NCBI RefSeq assembly: GCF_042643145.1
Contig: NZ_JBHRSA010000026.1
Span: 1-29,343, forward strand
From: Virgibacillus_O xinjiangensis
GTDB lineage: Bacteria; Bacillota; Bacilli; Bacillales; Amphibacillaceae
Direction: 5' to 3'
DNA length: 29,343 nucleotides
A program made the position numbers and the translations under genes. Shown here in pieces: positions 15,938-23,885 of this stretch. A model generated the notes under the pieces. That model saw only the letters and a list, made by a program, of their open reading frames with translations. It had not been told where the DNA came from and made no database searches. Each line of letters begins with the position of its first letter. The stretch's first letter is position 1.

Positions 15938-17004
15938 TGAAAATAGTAACAATAGCTGGTACACGGCCACAATTAGTAAAAATTGCAACTGTCTCTAGAG
16001 TAATTAGAGAAGAGTTTACAGAGGTTTTGGTAAATACTGGGCAACATTATGATTATAATATGGCTGGTATTTTCTTTGAACAGTTAAATATCCCTAAACC
16101 CGACTATAATTTAGGGGTAGGTTCAATGCCACATGGAAAACAAACTGGGAGTATGATGATTAAAATAGAAGAAGTTATGGAAAAGGAGCTGCCAGATGCA
16201 GTAATTGTCTATGGTGATACTAATTCTACTTTGGCAGGTGCGTTAGTAGCAAGTAAATTACACATACCTGTATTACATATTGAAGCAGGTTTAAGAAGTT
16301 TTAATAAAAAAATGCCAGAAGAAGTTAATCGTGTAATGACAGATCATGTATCTGATTTATTATTCACGCCAACTGATAGAGCAGTGGATAATCTACAGAG
16401 AGAAAACATTACTAAAGGTGTTTACCAAATTGGTGACGTGATGTATGATGCAGTTTTGTATAACATGGAATTAGCAGAAAGTAAACATGCGTTAAATGAA
16501 TTTGGATTAGAGTCTAGAGATTATATTTTAGCAACCATACATAGAGCTGAGAATACAGATGTGGAAGAAAAAATGAAAGCAATAGTTGATACATTTTTAA
16601 CCCTTAATAAGCAAGTTTTTCTTCCTCTTCATCCAAGAACTAAGAATAAATTGGCTTCCTTTAACCTATTAAGTGAATTAGAGGAAGCATCAAATGTTGT
16701 CATTTCTGAACCAGTTTCTTATTTGGAGATGCTTCTTTTAGAGAAACATGCTGCTGCTATAATAACAGATTCCGGAGGCGTGCAAAAAGAAGCTTATTTT
16801 GCTAAAGTACCTTGTTTTACATTAAGAGATGAAACAGAATGGCTTGAAACAGTAGAAGCGGGATGGAACCAGTTAATTAATCCGTTGGAGAATAACCTTT
16901 CAAATGCCATTAAAAATATAGAGCCAGGTCATTACCAAAAAAGCTTATATGGTGATGGGAAAGCTGCTCAGCATATTGTTGATAAAATCAAAGATTATTT
17001 TTAG
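15937..17004 (+). CDS. wbpI: UDP-sugar 2-epimerase, WecB/WbpI family
   Basis: Predicted non-hydrolysing 2-epimerase. In the Wbp pathway it converts UDP-2,3-diacetamido-2,3-dideoxyglucuronic acid into the mannuronic isomer. Start is ATG at 15937, with GAAAGGAAG upstream; an in-frame TTG just before it is not needed. The 355-aa product has the family stretches AGTRPQLVKIA, NTGQHYDYNM, VYGDTNSTLAG, HIEAGLRSF, PEEVNRVMTDH and TDSGGVQKEA. Its length is closer to WbpI (about 354 aa) than to WecB (about 376 aa). Substrate choice (UDP-GlcNAc3NAcA or UDP-GlcNAc) is inferred from wbpA, wbpB, wbpD and wbpE around it; a UDP-GlcNAc 2-epimerase remains possible. Confidence 0.88.
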   Translation: MKIVTIAGTRPQLVKIATVSRVIREEFTEVLVNTGQHYDYNMAGIFFEQLNIPKPDYNLGVGSMPHGKQTGSMMIKIEEVMEKELPDAVIVYGDTNSTLAGALVASKLHIPVLHIEAGLRSFNKKMPEEVNRVMTDHVSDLLFTPTDRAVDNLQRENITKGVYQIGDVMYDAVLYNMELAESKHALNEFGLESRDYILATIHRAENTDVEEKMKAIVDTFLTLNKQVFLPLHPRTKNKLASFNLLSELEEASNVVISEPVSYLEMLLLEKHAAAIITDSGGVQKEAYFAKVPCFTLRDETEWLETVEAGWNQLINPLENNLSNAIKNIEPGHYQKSLYGDGKAAQHIVDKIKDYF

Positions 17005-17041
17005 ATCAATAAATTTGTATAAGCGAAATGAGGAGTAATTA

Positions 17042-18301
17042 ATGAAAATATGGCTACTAAATCATCACGCTACGGGAAATGAAGGTAGACACCCTAGCTT
17101 TTCAAAGTACTTTTCTGAATTAGGGGTTGACGTAACACTACTCACATCAAGTTTTTTACATAATTCGTACAAAGAAACTCAGGAATACAAAGAGAGAGAG
17201 TATTACAAAGAGGTGAAAATGGACAATTATAAGAAAGTGTTTTTTAAAACACCTTCTTATTCAAGTAATGGTCCAAAGCGTCTATTAAATCAACTTTGTT
17301 TTTCTTATAGAGCTTATAGATACGGAAGAGAAAAACTAAAGACAGAAAGTACCCCAAATATAATTATGGGTTCTTCTGTTCATCTGTTTACTGCTTTGGC
17401 TGCTTACTTGCTCTCTCGTCAAGCAACATCGAAATTTGTTTTTGAAATTAGAGATATATGGCCACAAACTCTTATTGATTTAGGAGCACTAAACGAGAAA
17501 TCTGTTTTTGCCAAGCTCCTTAAAAAAATAGAAGGCTTTTTATACAAGAAGGCTGATCTCATAGTATCTGTTTTACCTAATGCCCAAAATCATATCGAGA
17601 AATATCAGATAGATTCTGACAAAATTGTCTATGTGCCAAATGGGATTGATTATCCAAAATATAAGGACACATTAAATTCCCCCTTTACTGCCACGGAAGC
17701 CAGAGATTTTTTTAGGTCTCATAGGGATAATTTCATTGTTACATTTACGGGCGCTCATGGGTTAGCAAATGGACTTACTACAGTAGTGAAAGCAGCACAT
17801 GAACTTGAGATGTTAGAAATTGATAGTTCTTATAAGTCACATTTACTTTTAGTAGGTGATGGCCCTGAAAAGGAACAGCTCGTTTCTCTAACGAAGCAAT
17901 ACAGATTAAATAATATAACTTTCTTAGATAAGGTTCCTAGAGATCAAGTTGGTCATATCTTAAATAACTCGGATTGTTGCCTATTTCATTTAAAATCTAC
18001 ACCGGTATTTAAATATGGACTAAGTTCAAACAAACTATTTGATTATATGATGAGTGAGAAACCAATGCTTTTTGCTGTCGATACTAGTTTTGACTTTGCT
18101 AAAGAGGCAGAGAATGGGCTAAGTATTCCATCTGATTCTCCTTCTTTAATGGCAAAATCTATTAAAGAGATAAAAGAGATGGGGGAAGTTGAAAGGGGAA
18201 AATTGGGTGAAAATGGGAAAAGATACGTAGAACAAAACCATGATTACTATAAGTTAACCCAACGATTATTAAACATATTTAAAGAAAGGTTTGGAAGTTA
18301 A
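17042..18301 (+). CDS. GT4 glycosyltransferase, WbuB/WbpJ-like
   Basis: Predicted cytoplasmic glycosyltransferase of 419 aa resembling the WbuB-like branch, whose known members handle N-acetylated amino sugars. Supporting stretches: NHHATGNEGRHPSFSKY at the N-terminus, FEIRDIWPQTLIDLGAL near 137-153, and a C-terminal donor domain with LLVGDGPEKEQL and GLSSNKLFDYMMSEKPML. GAGGAG eight or nine bases before the ATG is a good ribosome site. It is followed directly by the initiating phosphoglycosyl transferase; WbuB-like enzymes often sit there and add the second sugar. Confidence 0.85.
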   Translation: MKIWLLNHHATGNEGRHPSFSKYFSELGVDVTLLTSSFLHNSYKETQEYKEREYYKEVKMDNYKKVFFKTPSYSSNGPKRLLNQLCFSYRAYRYGREKLKTESTPNIIMGSSVHLFTALAAYLLSRQATSKFVFEIRDIWPQTLIDLGALNEKSVFAKLLKKIEGFLYKKADLIVSVLPNAQNHIEKYQIDSDKIVYVPNGIDYPKYKDTLNSPFTATEARDFFRSHRDNFIVTFTGAHGLANGLTTVVKAAHELEMLEIDSSYKSHLLLVGDGPEKEQLVSLTKQYRLNNITFLDKVPRDQVGHILNNSDCCLFHLKSTPVFKYGLSSNKLFDYMMSEKPMLFAVDTSFDFAKEAENGLSIPSDSPSLMAKSIKEIKEMGEVERGKLGENGKRYVEQNHDYYKLTQRLLNIFKERFGS

Positions 18302-18327
18302 GAATAGGGGGAAGGTGATGAATTATA

Positions 18328-18927
18328 ATGAAACGGCTATTAGATTTAACAATCTCGCTAATAGTAATTGGAATTCTAGCAATACCCATGATTATAATAT
18401 CATTTTTAATTTTAGTAACCATGGGAAGACCTATGATTTTCAAACAAAAAAGGCCAGGGTTGCATGGGAAACCTTTTCATATAAAAAAATTCCGTACTAT
18501 GACTAATGAAACTGACGAGAAAGGTAATTTACTTCCCAACAATGAGAGAATGACCAAAACAGGTAATCTATTAAGAAAGCTTAGTTTAGATGAGTTACCT
18601 CAATTGTTTAATGTTTTAAAAGGCGACCTAAGCTTGGTAGGCCCACGACCGCTGCTAATGGATTATCTAGACCTTTATACTCCCGAACAAGCCAGGAGGC
18701 ATGAAGTTAAACCTGGGATAACTGGTTGGGCTCAAGTAAATGGGAGAAATGCGATTACTTGGGAGGAGAAATTTAAATACGATGTTTGGTATGTGGACAA
18801 TCAAACCTTTTTTCTGGATATAAAAATTCTTTTTATGACACTAGCGAAAGTCTTAAAGTCAGATGGAGTAAATAAAGATGAAAAAGTGACTATGGAGAGA
18901 TTTAGGGGTACGAAAACCAATGGATAA
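18328..18927 (+). CDS. epsL: Initiating monotopic phosphoglycosyl transferase, PglC/EpsL family
   Basis: Predicted to transfer phospho-N,N'-diacetylbacillosamine from UDP to undecaprenyl phosphate, starting the repeat unit. The 199-aa size is that of small PglC-type enzymes (B. subtilis EpsL about 202 aa), not the longer WbaP/WcaJ types. It has one N-terminal re-entrant hydrophobic helix (about 5-32), a basic stretch FKQKRPGLHGKPFHIKKFRT, the catalytic Asp-Glu pair at 88-89 in LSLDELPQ, VGPRPLL, and the C-terminal KPGITGWAQVNGRN. GGGGGAAGG lies upstream of the ATG. Its partners epsM and epsN follow, and epsC begins the operon, so bacillosamine is the likely sugar. Confidence 0.92.
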   Translation: MKRLLDLTISLIVIGILAIPMIIISFLILVTMGRPMIFKQKRPGLHGKPFHIKKFRTMTNETDEKGNLLPNNERMTKTGNLLRKLSLDELPQLFNVLKGDLSLVGPRPLLMDYLDLYTPEQARRHEVKPGITGWAQVNGRNAITWEEKFKYDVWYVDNQTFFLDIKILFMTLAKVLKSDGVNKDEKVTMERFRGTKTNG

Positions 18928-19558
18928 TACAAATGAAATTTATATATATGGATCTGGCGGGTTAGGAAGAGGGATACTAGATCTTATAAAGGCAATTAAC
19001 AACAATAATGAAGAAAAATGGATTTTTAAGGGATTTGTGGATGACCAAAATAGCGGGCAGGTCAATGGTTATAAAATATTAGGTGGTATTGAATTTTTAC
19101 AACAGAAAACTACTCCTATAAATGTGGTCTTAGCTTTTGGTAAACCTAGTATAAAGAAAAAAATTTATGAGGAACTAAAACATAACGAGAATATAATGTT
19201 TCCGAATCTAGTCCATCCAAATGTAGATATCTCTCCATTCAATTTGTTTGGTAAAGGAAACATTGTAAGTTTTGGGGTCGCCTTATCTTCTAATATACAA
19301 ATTGGAAATTTTAATTTAATTCATTATAACTGTTCTGTGGGACATGATGTCTCCATGGGAGATTTTAATTCTGTTTTTCCATTAACCGCTTTGTCAGGTT
19401 TTGTTGAGTTGAAGGATAGTATTGAACTTGGTACAAATGCAGCTGTCATTCCAGGAAAAAAGGTAGGAAATAATGCCAAGATTGGTGCAGGAAGTGTTGT
19501 GATTGGTGATGTTTCTGATTACAGTACAATAGTCGGAGTTCCAGGAAAGGAAATATAG
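18920..19558 (+). CDS. epsM: UDP-4-amino-sugar N-acetyltransferase, PglD/EpsM family
   Basis: Predicted acetyl-CoA-dependent acetyltransferase making UDP-N,N'-diacetylbacillosamine from the 4-amino sugar. The 212-aa product has the NeuD/PglD layout: an N-terminal UDP-binding Rossmann-like part (YIYGSGGLGRGILDLI) and a C-terminal left-handed beta-helix of hexapeptide repeats. The likely catalytic base is His142 in VGHDVSMG. It overlaps the phosphoglycosyl transferase gene by eight bases. The capK gene separates it from the matching aminotransferase gene. Confidence 0.88.
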   Translation: MDNTNEIYIYGSGGLGRGILDLIKAINNNNEEKWIFKGFVDDQNSGQVNGYKILGGIEFLQQKTTPINVVLAFGKPSIKKKIYEELKHNENIMFPNLVHPNVDISPFNLFGKGNIVSFGVALSSNIQIGNFNLIHYNCSVGHDVSMGDFNSVFPLTALSGFVELKDSIELGTNAAVIPGKKVGNNAKIGAGSVVIGDVSDYSTIVGVPGKEI

Positions 19559-19569
19559 GGTGATTTTCA

Positions 19570-20871
19570 ATGAAAAAGTACTTTAACAAGTCTAATATGA
19601 ACTTTTTTGAATTGGTAATTAATCGAGCATTTTTTATGGTTGATATAATTAGAAACAAACGTATCACAAGGGAACTTGAATTCCTAGAAGAGTTTTATGG
19701 TTCTGACGAGAAACACAACAAACAGGAATTGTGCTTTCAAAACTTATTAAATGATATAAGACATAATGCCCCTTACTACAAGGGTGTTAATAAGAAACTA
19801 GAAGATTTCCCTGTGATAACAAAAAAGCAAATCGGGGACAACTTAAATAATTTAGTATCTAATAAATACAATAAGGAAAATTTGTTGAAAGTTACAACAT
19901 CGGGGTCTTTTGGAACCCCTATGATTTTTTATAGAAATAAATCTAAACAATTAAGACAAATAGCGGAAGTTCTATTCTTTGGCAGAGATATTGAATATTA
20001 TATGGGACGGCATCATGCTTTCATCAGAGGTGTTTCAAAAAGTAAATTGAAATTATTTTTACAAAACGAAATACATATAGATCCAACACATTTAGATAAA
20101 GAATCTTTGAAGAATATTGTAAGCAAAATAAGACAAACAAGATATATAATCGGGTTCCCTTCTGTTATTGTTTCAATCATTGAGTATTGTGAAAAAATGG
20201 CTATCTCCCCAGATACTTTCGATATTCTAGGAATTATCACAACTTCGGAGCCCTTAAATAGTCAGCAGAGAAAATTAATAGAAAATTTTTTTAATTGTAC
20301 TGTGATTGCAAGGTATGCTACGGAGGAATTGGGTATAATTGGTAATCAATGTGTTGAAAGTGAGAATTATCATATAAATGAAGCTTCATTTATAGTTGAA
20401 GTTTTAAAGAAGAATATTGATGAGCCGGCAGAAGAAGATGAAGAAGGTAGAATAGTTGTGACTGATCTCTATTCAAATGCTATGCCTTTAATTAGGTATG
20501 ATACTGGAGATTATGGAGTTCTGGGTAAAGGATGTCCATGCGGTTATAATGGAAAAGTATTAAGAACCATTTCTGGTAGAAAGATACAAAACCTACTTGA
20601 TGTTAATGGTGAAGAGGTGTCTCCTTTTTCCTTAAATGTTAGAATGAAAGAATATAATAATGTATATCAGTTTCAGTTTATACAAGAAAAGCACAATGAA
20701 TATTATCTAAATCTGGTAGTTAATGAAAATTATAATGAAGAAAAAATGATTCTAGAAAATCTACATTATATTTTAGGAGAAGATGCTAATATAAAAATAC
20801 ACTATGTAGAAGAGATAGAACCTCTACCTTCCGGAAAGCGTCCCTATATTATAAATAAGTTGAACAGTTGA
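19570..20871 (+). CDS. capK: CapK-type adenylate-forming enzyme, phenylacetate-CoA ligase-like
   Basis: Member of the PaaK/CapK branch of adenylate-forming enzymes, 433 aa. Visible motifs: the phosphate-binding loop TTSGSFGTPM near 113-122, ARYATEELG near 245-253, IRYDTGDYG near 307-315, a short Cys motif CPCG just after it, and the C-terminal SGRKIQNLL. PaaK makes an aryl-CoA through an acyl-adenylate. CapK-type members occur in capsule clusters, but I know of no settled reaction. No acyl carrier protein or acyltransferase gene is nearby. Here it could activate a carboxylic acid for N-acylation of an amino sugar, or the uronic acid carboxyl for amide formation; both are guesses. AGGGTGATT upstream serves the ATG. 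Confidence 0.75.
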   Translation: MKKYFNKSNMNFFELVINRAFFMVDIIRNKRITRELEFLEEFYGSDEKHNKQELCFQNLLNDIRHNAPYYKGVNKKLEDFPVITKKQIGDNLNNLVSNKYNKENLLKVTTSGSFGTPMIFYRNKSKQLRQIAEVLFFGRDIEYYMGRHHAFIRGVSKSKLKLFLQNEIHIDPTHLDKESLKNIVSKIRQTRYIIGFPSVIVSIIEYCEKMAISPDTFDILGIITTSEPLNSQQRKLIENFFNCTVIARYATEELGIIGNQCVESENYHINEASFIVEVLKKNIDEPAEEDEEGRIVVTDLYSNAMPLIRYDTGDYGVLGKGCPCGYNGKVLRTISGRKIQNLLDVNGEEVSPFSLNVRMKEYNNVYQFQFIQEKHNEYYLNLVVNENYNEEKMILENLHYILGEDANIKIHYVEEIEPLPSGKRPYIINKLNS

Positions 20872-20937
20872 ACTGATTAAGCATTATTTCTTTCCTACTC
20901 ACTCTAGATTATTTAGTACAGAAAAGAGATGATAATA

Positions 20938-22092
20938 TTGGCGAAGTTAAAAAGGACCTTCCTCTCGTCACCACACATGAGCGGGAACGAACAAAAATAC
21001 ATCCAAGAAGCATTCGACTTAAATTGGATTGCTCCACTTGGTAACAATGTAAATGGATTGGAAAAAGATATTGCAGAATATAATTCTATAAGAGATGCCG
21101 CAGTAGTTACATCAGGGACAGCGGCTATCCATTTAGCTTTGAGGCTATTGAATGTTGAAGAGATGGACACAGTATTCTGTTCTTCACTGACATTTGTAGC
21201 CAGTGCCAATCCTATTCTTTATCAAGGTGCCACTCCAGTATTGATAGATTCAGAAATGGATACATGGAATATGTCCCCTCAGGCATTGGAACGGGCTCTC
21301 CGAGAAGCTAAGGAAGAGGGACATTTGCCGAAAGCTGTTATTATTGTCAATTTATATGGTCAAAGTGCAAAAATGAATGAACTAATAGAACTATGTAATA
21401 GGTATGATGTTCCAGTAATTGAAGATGCAGCAGAATCATTGGGAAGTACATATAAGGGCCAAAAAAGCGGTACATTCGGTAAGTTTGGTGTGTATTCGTT
21501 CAATGGAAACAAAATCATTACTACTTCCGGTGGAGGGGCTCTTGTTTCTGATGAAGAGGAAGCATTAAAAAAAGCAAGATTCCTATCTACTCAGGCACGA
21601 GATCAAGCCGTACATTACCAGCATAGCGAAATAGGTTATAATTACCGTATGAGTAATATTGTAGCAGGGATAGGACGCGGACAGATGGAAGTTTTAGATG
21701 AGCGTGTCTCTCAAAAGCGTGCAGTATTTGATAGATATTTTGAAGCGTTTGGCAATGTGGAAGGTATTGAATTCCAGCCTGAATTGGAAGATACCATGTC
21801 GAATAGGTGGCTAACCGCATTAACTATCGACCCAGAGGTCACTGGAGTCTCCAGGCACGAAGTCATTGAGAAATTGAATGAAGAGAATATCGAAGCCAGG
21901 CCAGTATGGAAGCCGATGCACTTGCAACCTCTTTTTGATGGAGTGACATATTACCCTCATGAAGAAGGAAACAGTATCGCAGATTACCTGTTTGAATATG
22001 GGCTATGCTTACCGAGCGGAACGAATATGACTGTGGAAGATCAGGATAGAGTTATCAAACTCATAACAAATATGATAACAGGAGAGTACTAA
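20938..22092 (+). CDS. epsN: PLP-dependent UDP-4-keto-sugar aminotransferase, PglE/EpsN family
   Basis: Predicted to aminate the 4-keto product of EpsC, giving UDP-4-amino-4,6-dideoxy-GlcNAc, the substrate of EpsM. I prefer the TTG at 20938 to the ATG at 20929: the homologous N-terminus runs straight into FLSSPHMSGNEQKYI, and a GAGATGA-like site lies upstream of the TTG only. The 384-aa product is a DegT/DnrJ/EryC1 aminotransferase with VTSGTAAIHLALR, EDAAESLGS and the PLP lysine at residue 192 in FNGNKIITTSGGG. Composition is less A+T-rich than in the preceding genes. A broken copy of the 3' end of a similar gene lies at 25155-25255. Confidence 0.9.
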   Translation: MAKLKRTFLSSPHMSGNEQKYIQEAFDLNWIAPLGNNVNGLEKDIAEYNSIRDAAVVTSGTAAIHLALRLLNVEEMDTVFCSSLTFVASANPILYQGATPVLIDSEMDTWNMSPQALERALREAKEEGHLPKAVIIVNLYGQSAKMNELIELCNRYDVPVIEDAAESLGSTYKGQKSGTFGKFGVYSFNGNKIITTSGGGALVSDEEEALKKARFLSTQARDQAVHYQHSEIGYNYRMSNIVAGIGRGQMEVLDERVSQKRAVFDRYFEAFGNVEGIEFQPELEDTMSNRWLTALTIDPEVTGVSRHEVIEKLNEENIEARPVWKPMHLQPLFDGVTYYPHEEGNSIADYLFEYGLCLPSGTNMTVEDQDRVIKLITNMITGEY

Positions 22093-22094
22093 CT

Positions 22095-22682
22095 ATGTCT
22101 TATTATATTCATGACTCGAGCTATCTAGATGAAGGAGCAAATGTTGGAAATGGCACGAAAATTTGGCATTTTTCTCATGTAATGTCTAATACTCAAATCG
22201 GAGAATATTGTAATTTCGGCCAAAATGTTTTTATAGGTAATAATGTAAAGGTAGGAAATGGAGTCAAGGTTCAAAACAACGTCTCTATCTATGAAGGAGT
22301 AGAGCTTGAAGATTACGTTTTTTGTGGACCAAGTATGGTTTTTACGAATGATATGAACCCTCGAGCTGCCTTTCCTAAAGAGCCTGGTCAAGGGTATTTA
22401 AAAACATTAGTGAAATACGGAGCTAGTATTGGTGCCAATGCAACTATTGTATGTGGTACGACAATTGGCAAATGGGCTTTTATAGGAGCTGGGGCTGTCG
22501 TAAGTAGAGATGTCCCTGATTACGCGATGATGGCAGGAGTGCCAGCACGCCGGATTGGATGGATGTGTAAGTGTGGCAATAAACTTGATAGAGATCTGGA
22601 GACAAGTGGTCAGTGTGAGAAATGTAATAGAGAATATGAGTTAAAAAGTGAAAATCAATTAGTAGAAAAGAGTGATTGTTAA
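22095..22682 (+). CDS. wbpD: UDP-3-amino-uronate N-acetyltransferase, WbpD/WlbB family
   Basis: Predicted to acetylate the 3-amino group of UDP-GlcNAc3NA, giving UDP-2,3-diacetamido-2,3-dideoxyglucuronic acid. The 195-aa product is a left-handed beta-helix with hexapeptide repeats (IGEYCNFGQNVFIGNNV and others). It shows the family's IWHFSHV and FTNDMNPRA stretches and a small C-terminal zinc-ribbon-like part with Cys pairs (CKCGNKL then CEKC), common in WlbB homologues. GGAGAG eight bases before the ATG overlaps the end of epsN, only two bases away. The next gene, wbpE, overlaps its stop codon by one base. Confidence 0.9.
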   Translation: MSYYIHDSSYLDEGANVGNGTKIWHFSHVMSNTQIGEYCNFGQNVFIGNNVKVGNGVKVQNNVSIYEGVELEDYVFCGPSMVFTNDMNPRAAFPKEPGQGYLKTLVKYGASIGANATIVCGTTIGKWAFIGAGAVVSRDVPDYAMMAGVPARRIGWMCKCGNKLDRDLETSGQCEKCNREYELKSENQLVEKSDC

Positions 22683-23788
22683 TGAAGATACCTCCTTTTA
22701 CCACAGAAGAGGAAACGAAATTATTAAAACCTGAGATTATGCAGGAAATTGCACGCGTCATAGATTCAGGTCAATTTATTATGGGCCCTGATGTAAAGAC
22801 TTTTGAAACGGAAGTAGCTGAGTATCTTGGTTCTAAGCATGCAATTGGTGTCAACTCAGGAACTGATGCCCTTGTAATTGGTCTGCTGGCTGCTGGGGTA
22901 GGTGAGGGGGATGAAGTGATCACCACTTCATTTACATTCTTTGCAACTGCTGAAGCTATATCACAAGTAGGTGCAACTCCCGTATTTGTAGATGTTGAAC
23001 AAGATACATATAATATGGATGTGTCACTAATAACAGAAAAAATCACAGAGAAAACAAAAGCTATCATACCGGTTCATCTGTATGGACATGCGGTGGATAT
23101 GAAACCTTTAATGAAAATTGCCAATAAGTTTGATTTGAAAGTGATTGAAGACGTCGCTCAAGCTTTTGGTTCACTTTATCAATATAAAAAGGTTGGTTCA
23201 ATTGGTGATATAGGTTGTTATTCTTTCTTTCCAACTAAAAACTTAGGAGCTTATGGTGATGGTGGGTTAATCACTACTGATAATGATGAAATAGCTGAAA
23301 AAGCCAAAATGCTGCGTGTTCATGGAGCAAAGAAAAAATACCGTAATGAGATTCTAGGCTTTAACTCAAGGTTAGATTCAATTCAAGCCGCAATTTTAAG
23401 AGTAAAGCTACGTAGAATTGATGAGTGGAATGAAGGCCGCAGAAGAGTTGATCAAGGGTATAAAAAACTTCTTAGTGATGTAAAAGGGGTTATACTGCCA
23501 AGTGAGCAATCTTATACCACCCATGTATATCATCAGTACACTACCCGTGTTTTAGATGGGAAAAGAGATGAATTACAAGAGCATCTTAAAGAAAGAGGAA
23601 TTGGGTCAATGGTTTATTATCCAGTACCTGTCCATAAGTTACCACTTTATGATTTTGACTTGGAGTTGCCTAATACTAATAAATTAGCTGAAGAAGTTCT
23701 CAGCTTACCAATTTTCCCTCACATGAATGAGGAGAAGATAGAGACAGTGGCAAATGCTATTAAAGAATACTGTGGCTCTGGAAATTAA
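22682..23788 (+). CDS. wbpE: PLP-dependent UDP-3-keto-uronate aminotransferase, WbpE/WlbC family
   Basis: Predicted to aminate C3 of the WbpB product. Start is ATG at 22682, overlapping the previous stop codon by one base (TAATG); an in-frame TTG six bases upstream gives only two more residues. The 368-aa product has GVNSGTDALVIGL, EDVAQAFGS and the PLP lysine at residue 186 in FFPTKNLGAYGDGG, the WbpE/WlbC signature, which differs from the GNK context of EpsN. With WbpA, WbpB, WbpD and WbpI it completes the five-enzyme route. It is the last gene before a strong terminator. Confidence 0.92.
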   Translation: MKIPPFTTEEETKLLKPEIMQEIARVIDSGQFIMGPDVKTFETEVAEYLGSKHAIGVNSGTDALVIGLLAAGVGEGDEVITTSFTFFATAEAISQVGATPVFVDVEQDTYNMDVSLITEKITEKTKAIIPVHLYGHAVDMKPLMKIANKFDLKVIEDVAQAFGSLYQYKKVGSIGDIGCYSFFPTKNLGAYGDGGLITTDNDEIAEKAKMLRVHGAKKKYRNEILGFNSRLDSIQAAILRVKLRRIDEWNEGRRRVDQGYKKLLSDVKGVILPSEQSYTTHVYHQYTTRVLDGKRDELQEHLKERGIGSMVYYPVPVHKLPLYDFDLELPNTNKLAEEVLSLPIFPHMNEEKIETVANAIKEYCGSGN

Positions 23789-23793
23789 TTTTA

Positions 23794-23826
23794 AGAGAGT
23801 TGTTTAAGTAGAGCAACTCTCTTTTT
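23794..23826 (+). terminator. Rho-independent terminator at the end of the main polysaccharide operon
   Basis: AGAGAGTTG (23794-23802) pairs perfectly with CAACTCTCT (23814-23822) around an 11-base loop, followed by a five-T run ending at 23826. It lies six bases after the wbpE stop codon and separates the operon from the next gene. Confidence 0.88.
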
Positions 23827-23885
23827 CAATATAAACGACTCGATTTATCTATATATAAGGCCTGACAGCTGAGGAAGTGAATCAA

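Noticed and set aside
18291..18506. A 71-codon frame overlapping the start of the phosphoglycosyl transferase gene
   Set aside because: It is out of frame with a strongly supported family gene and shows no domain of its own.
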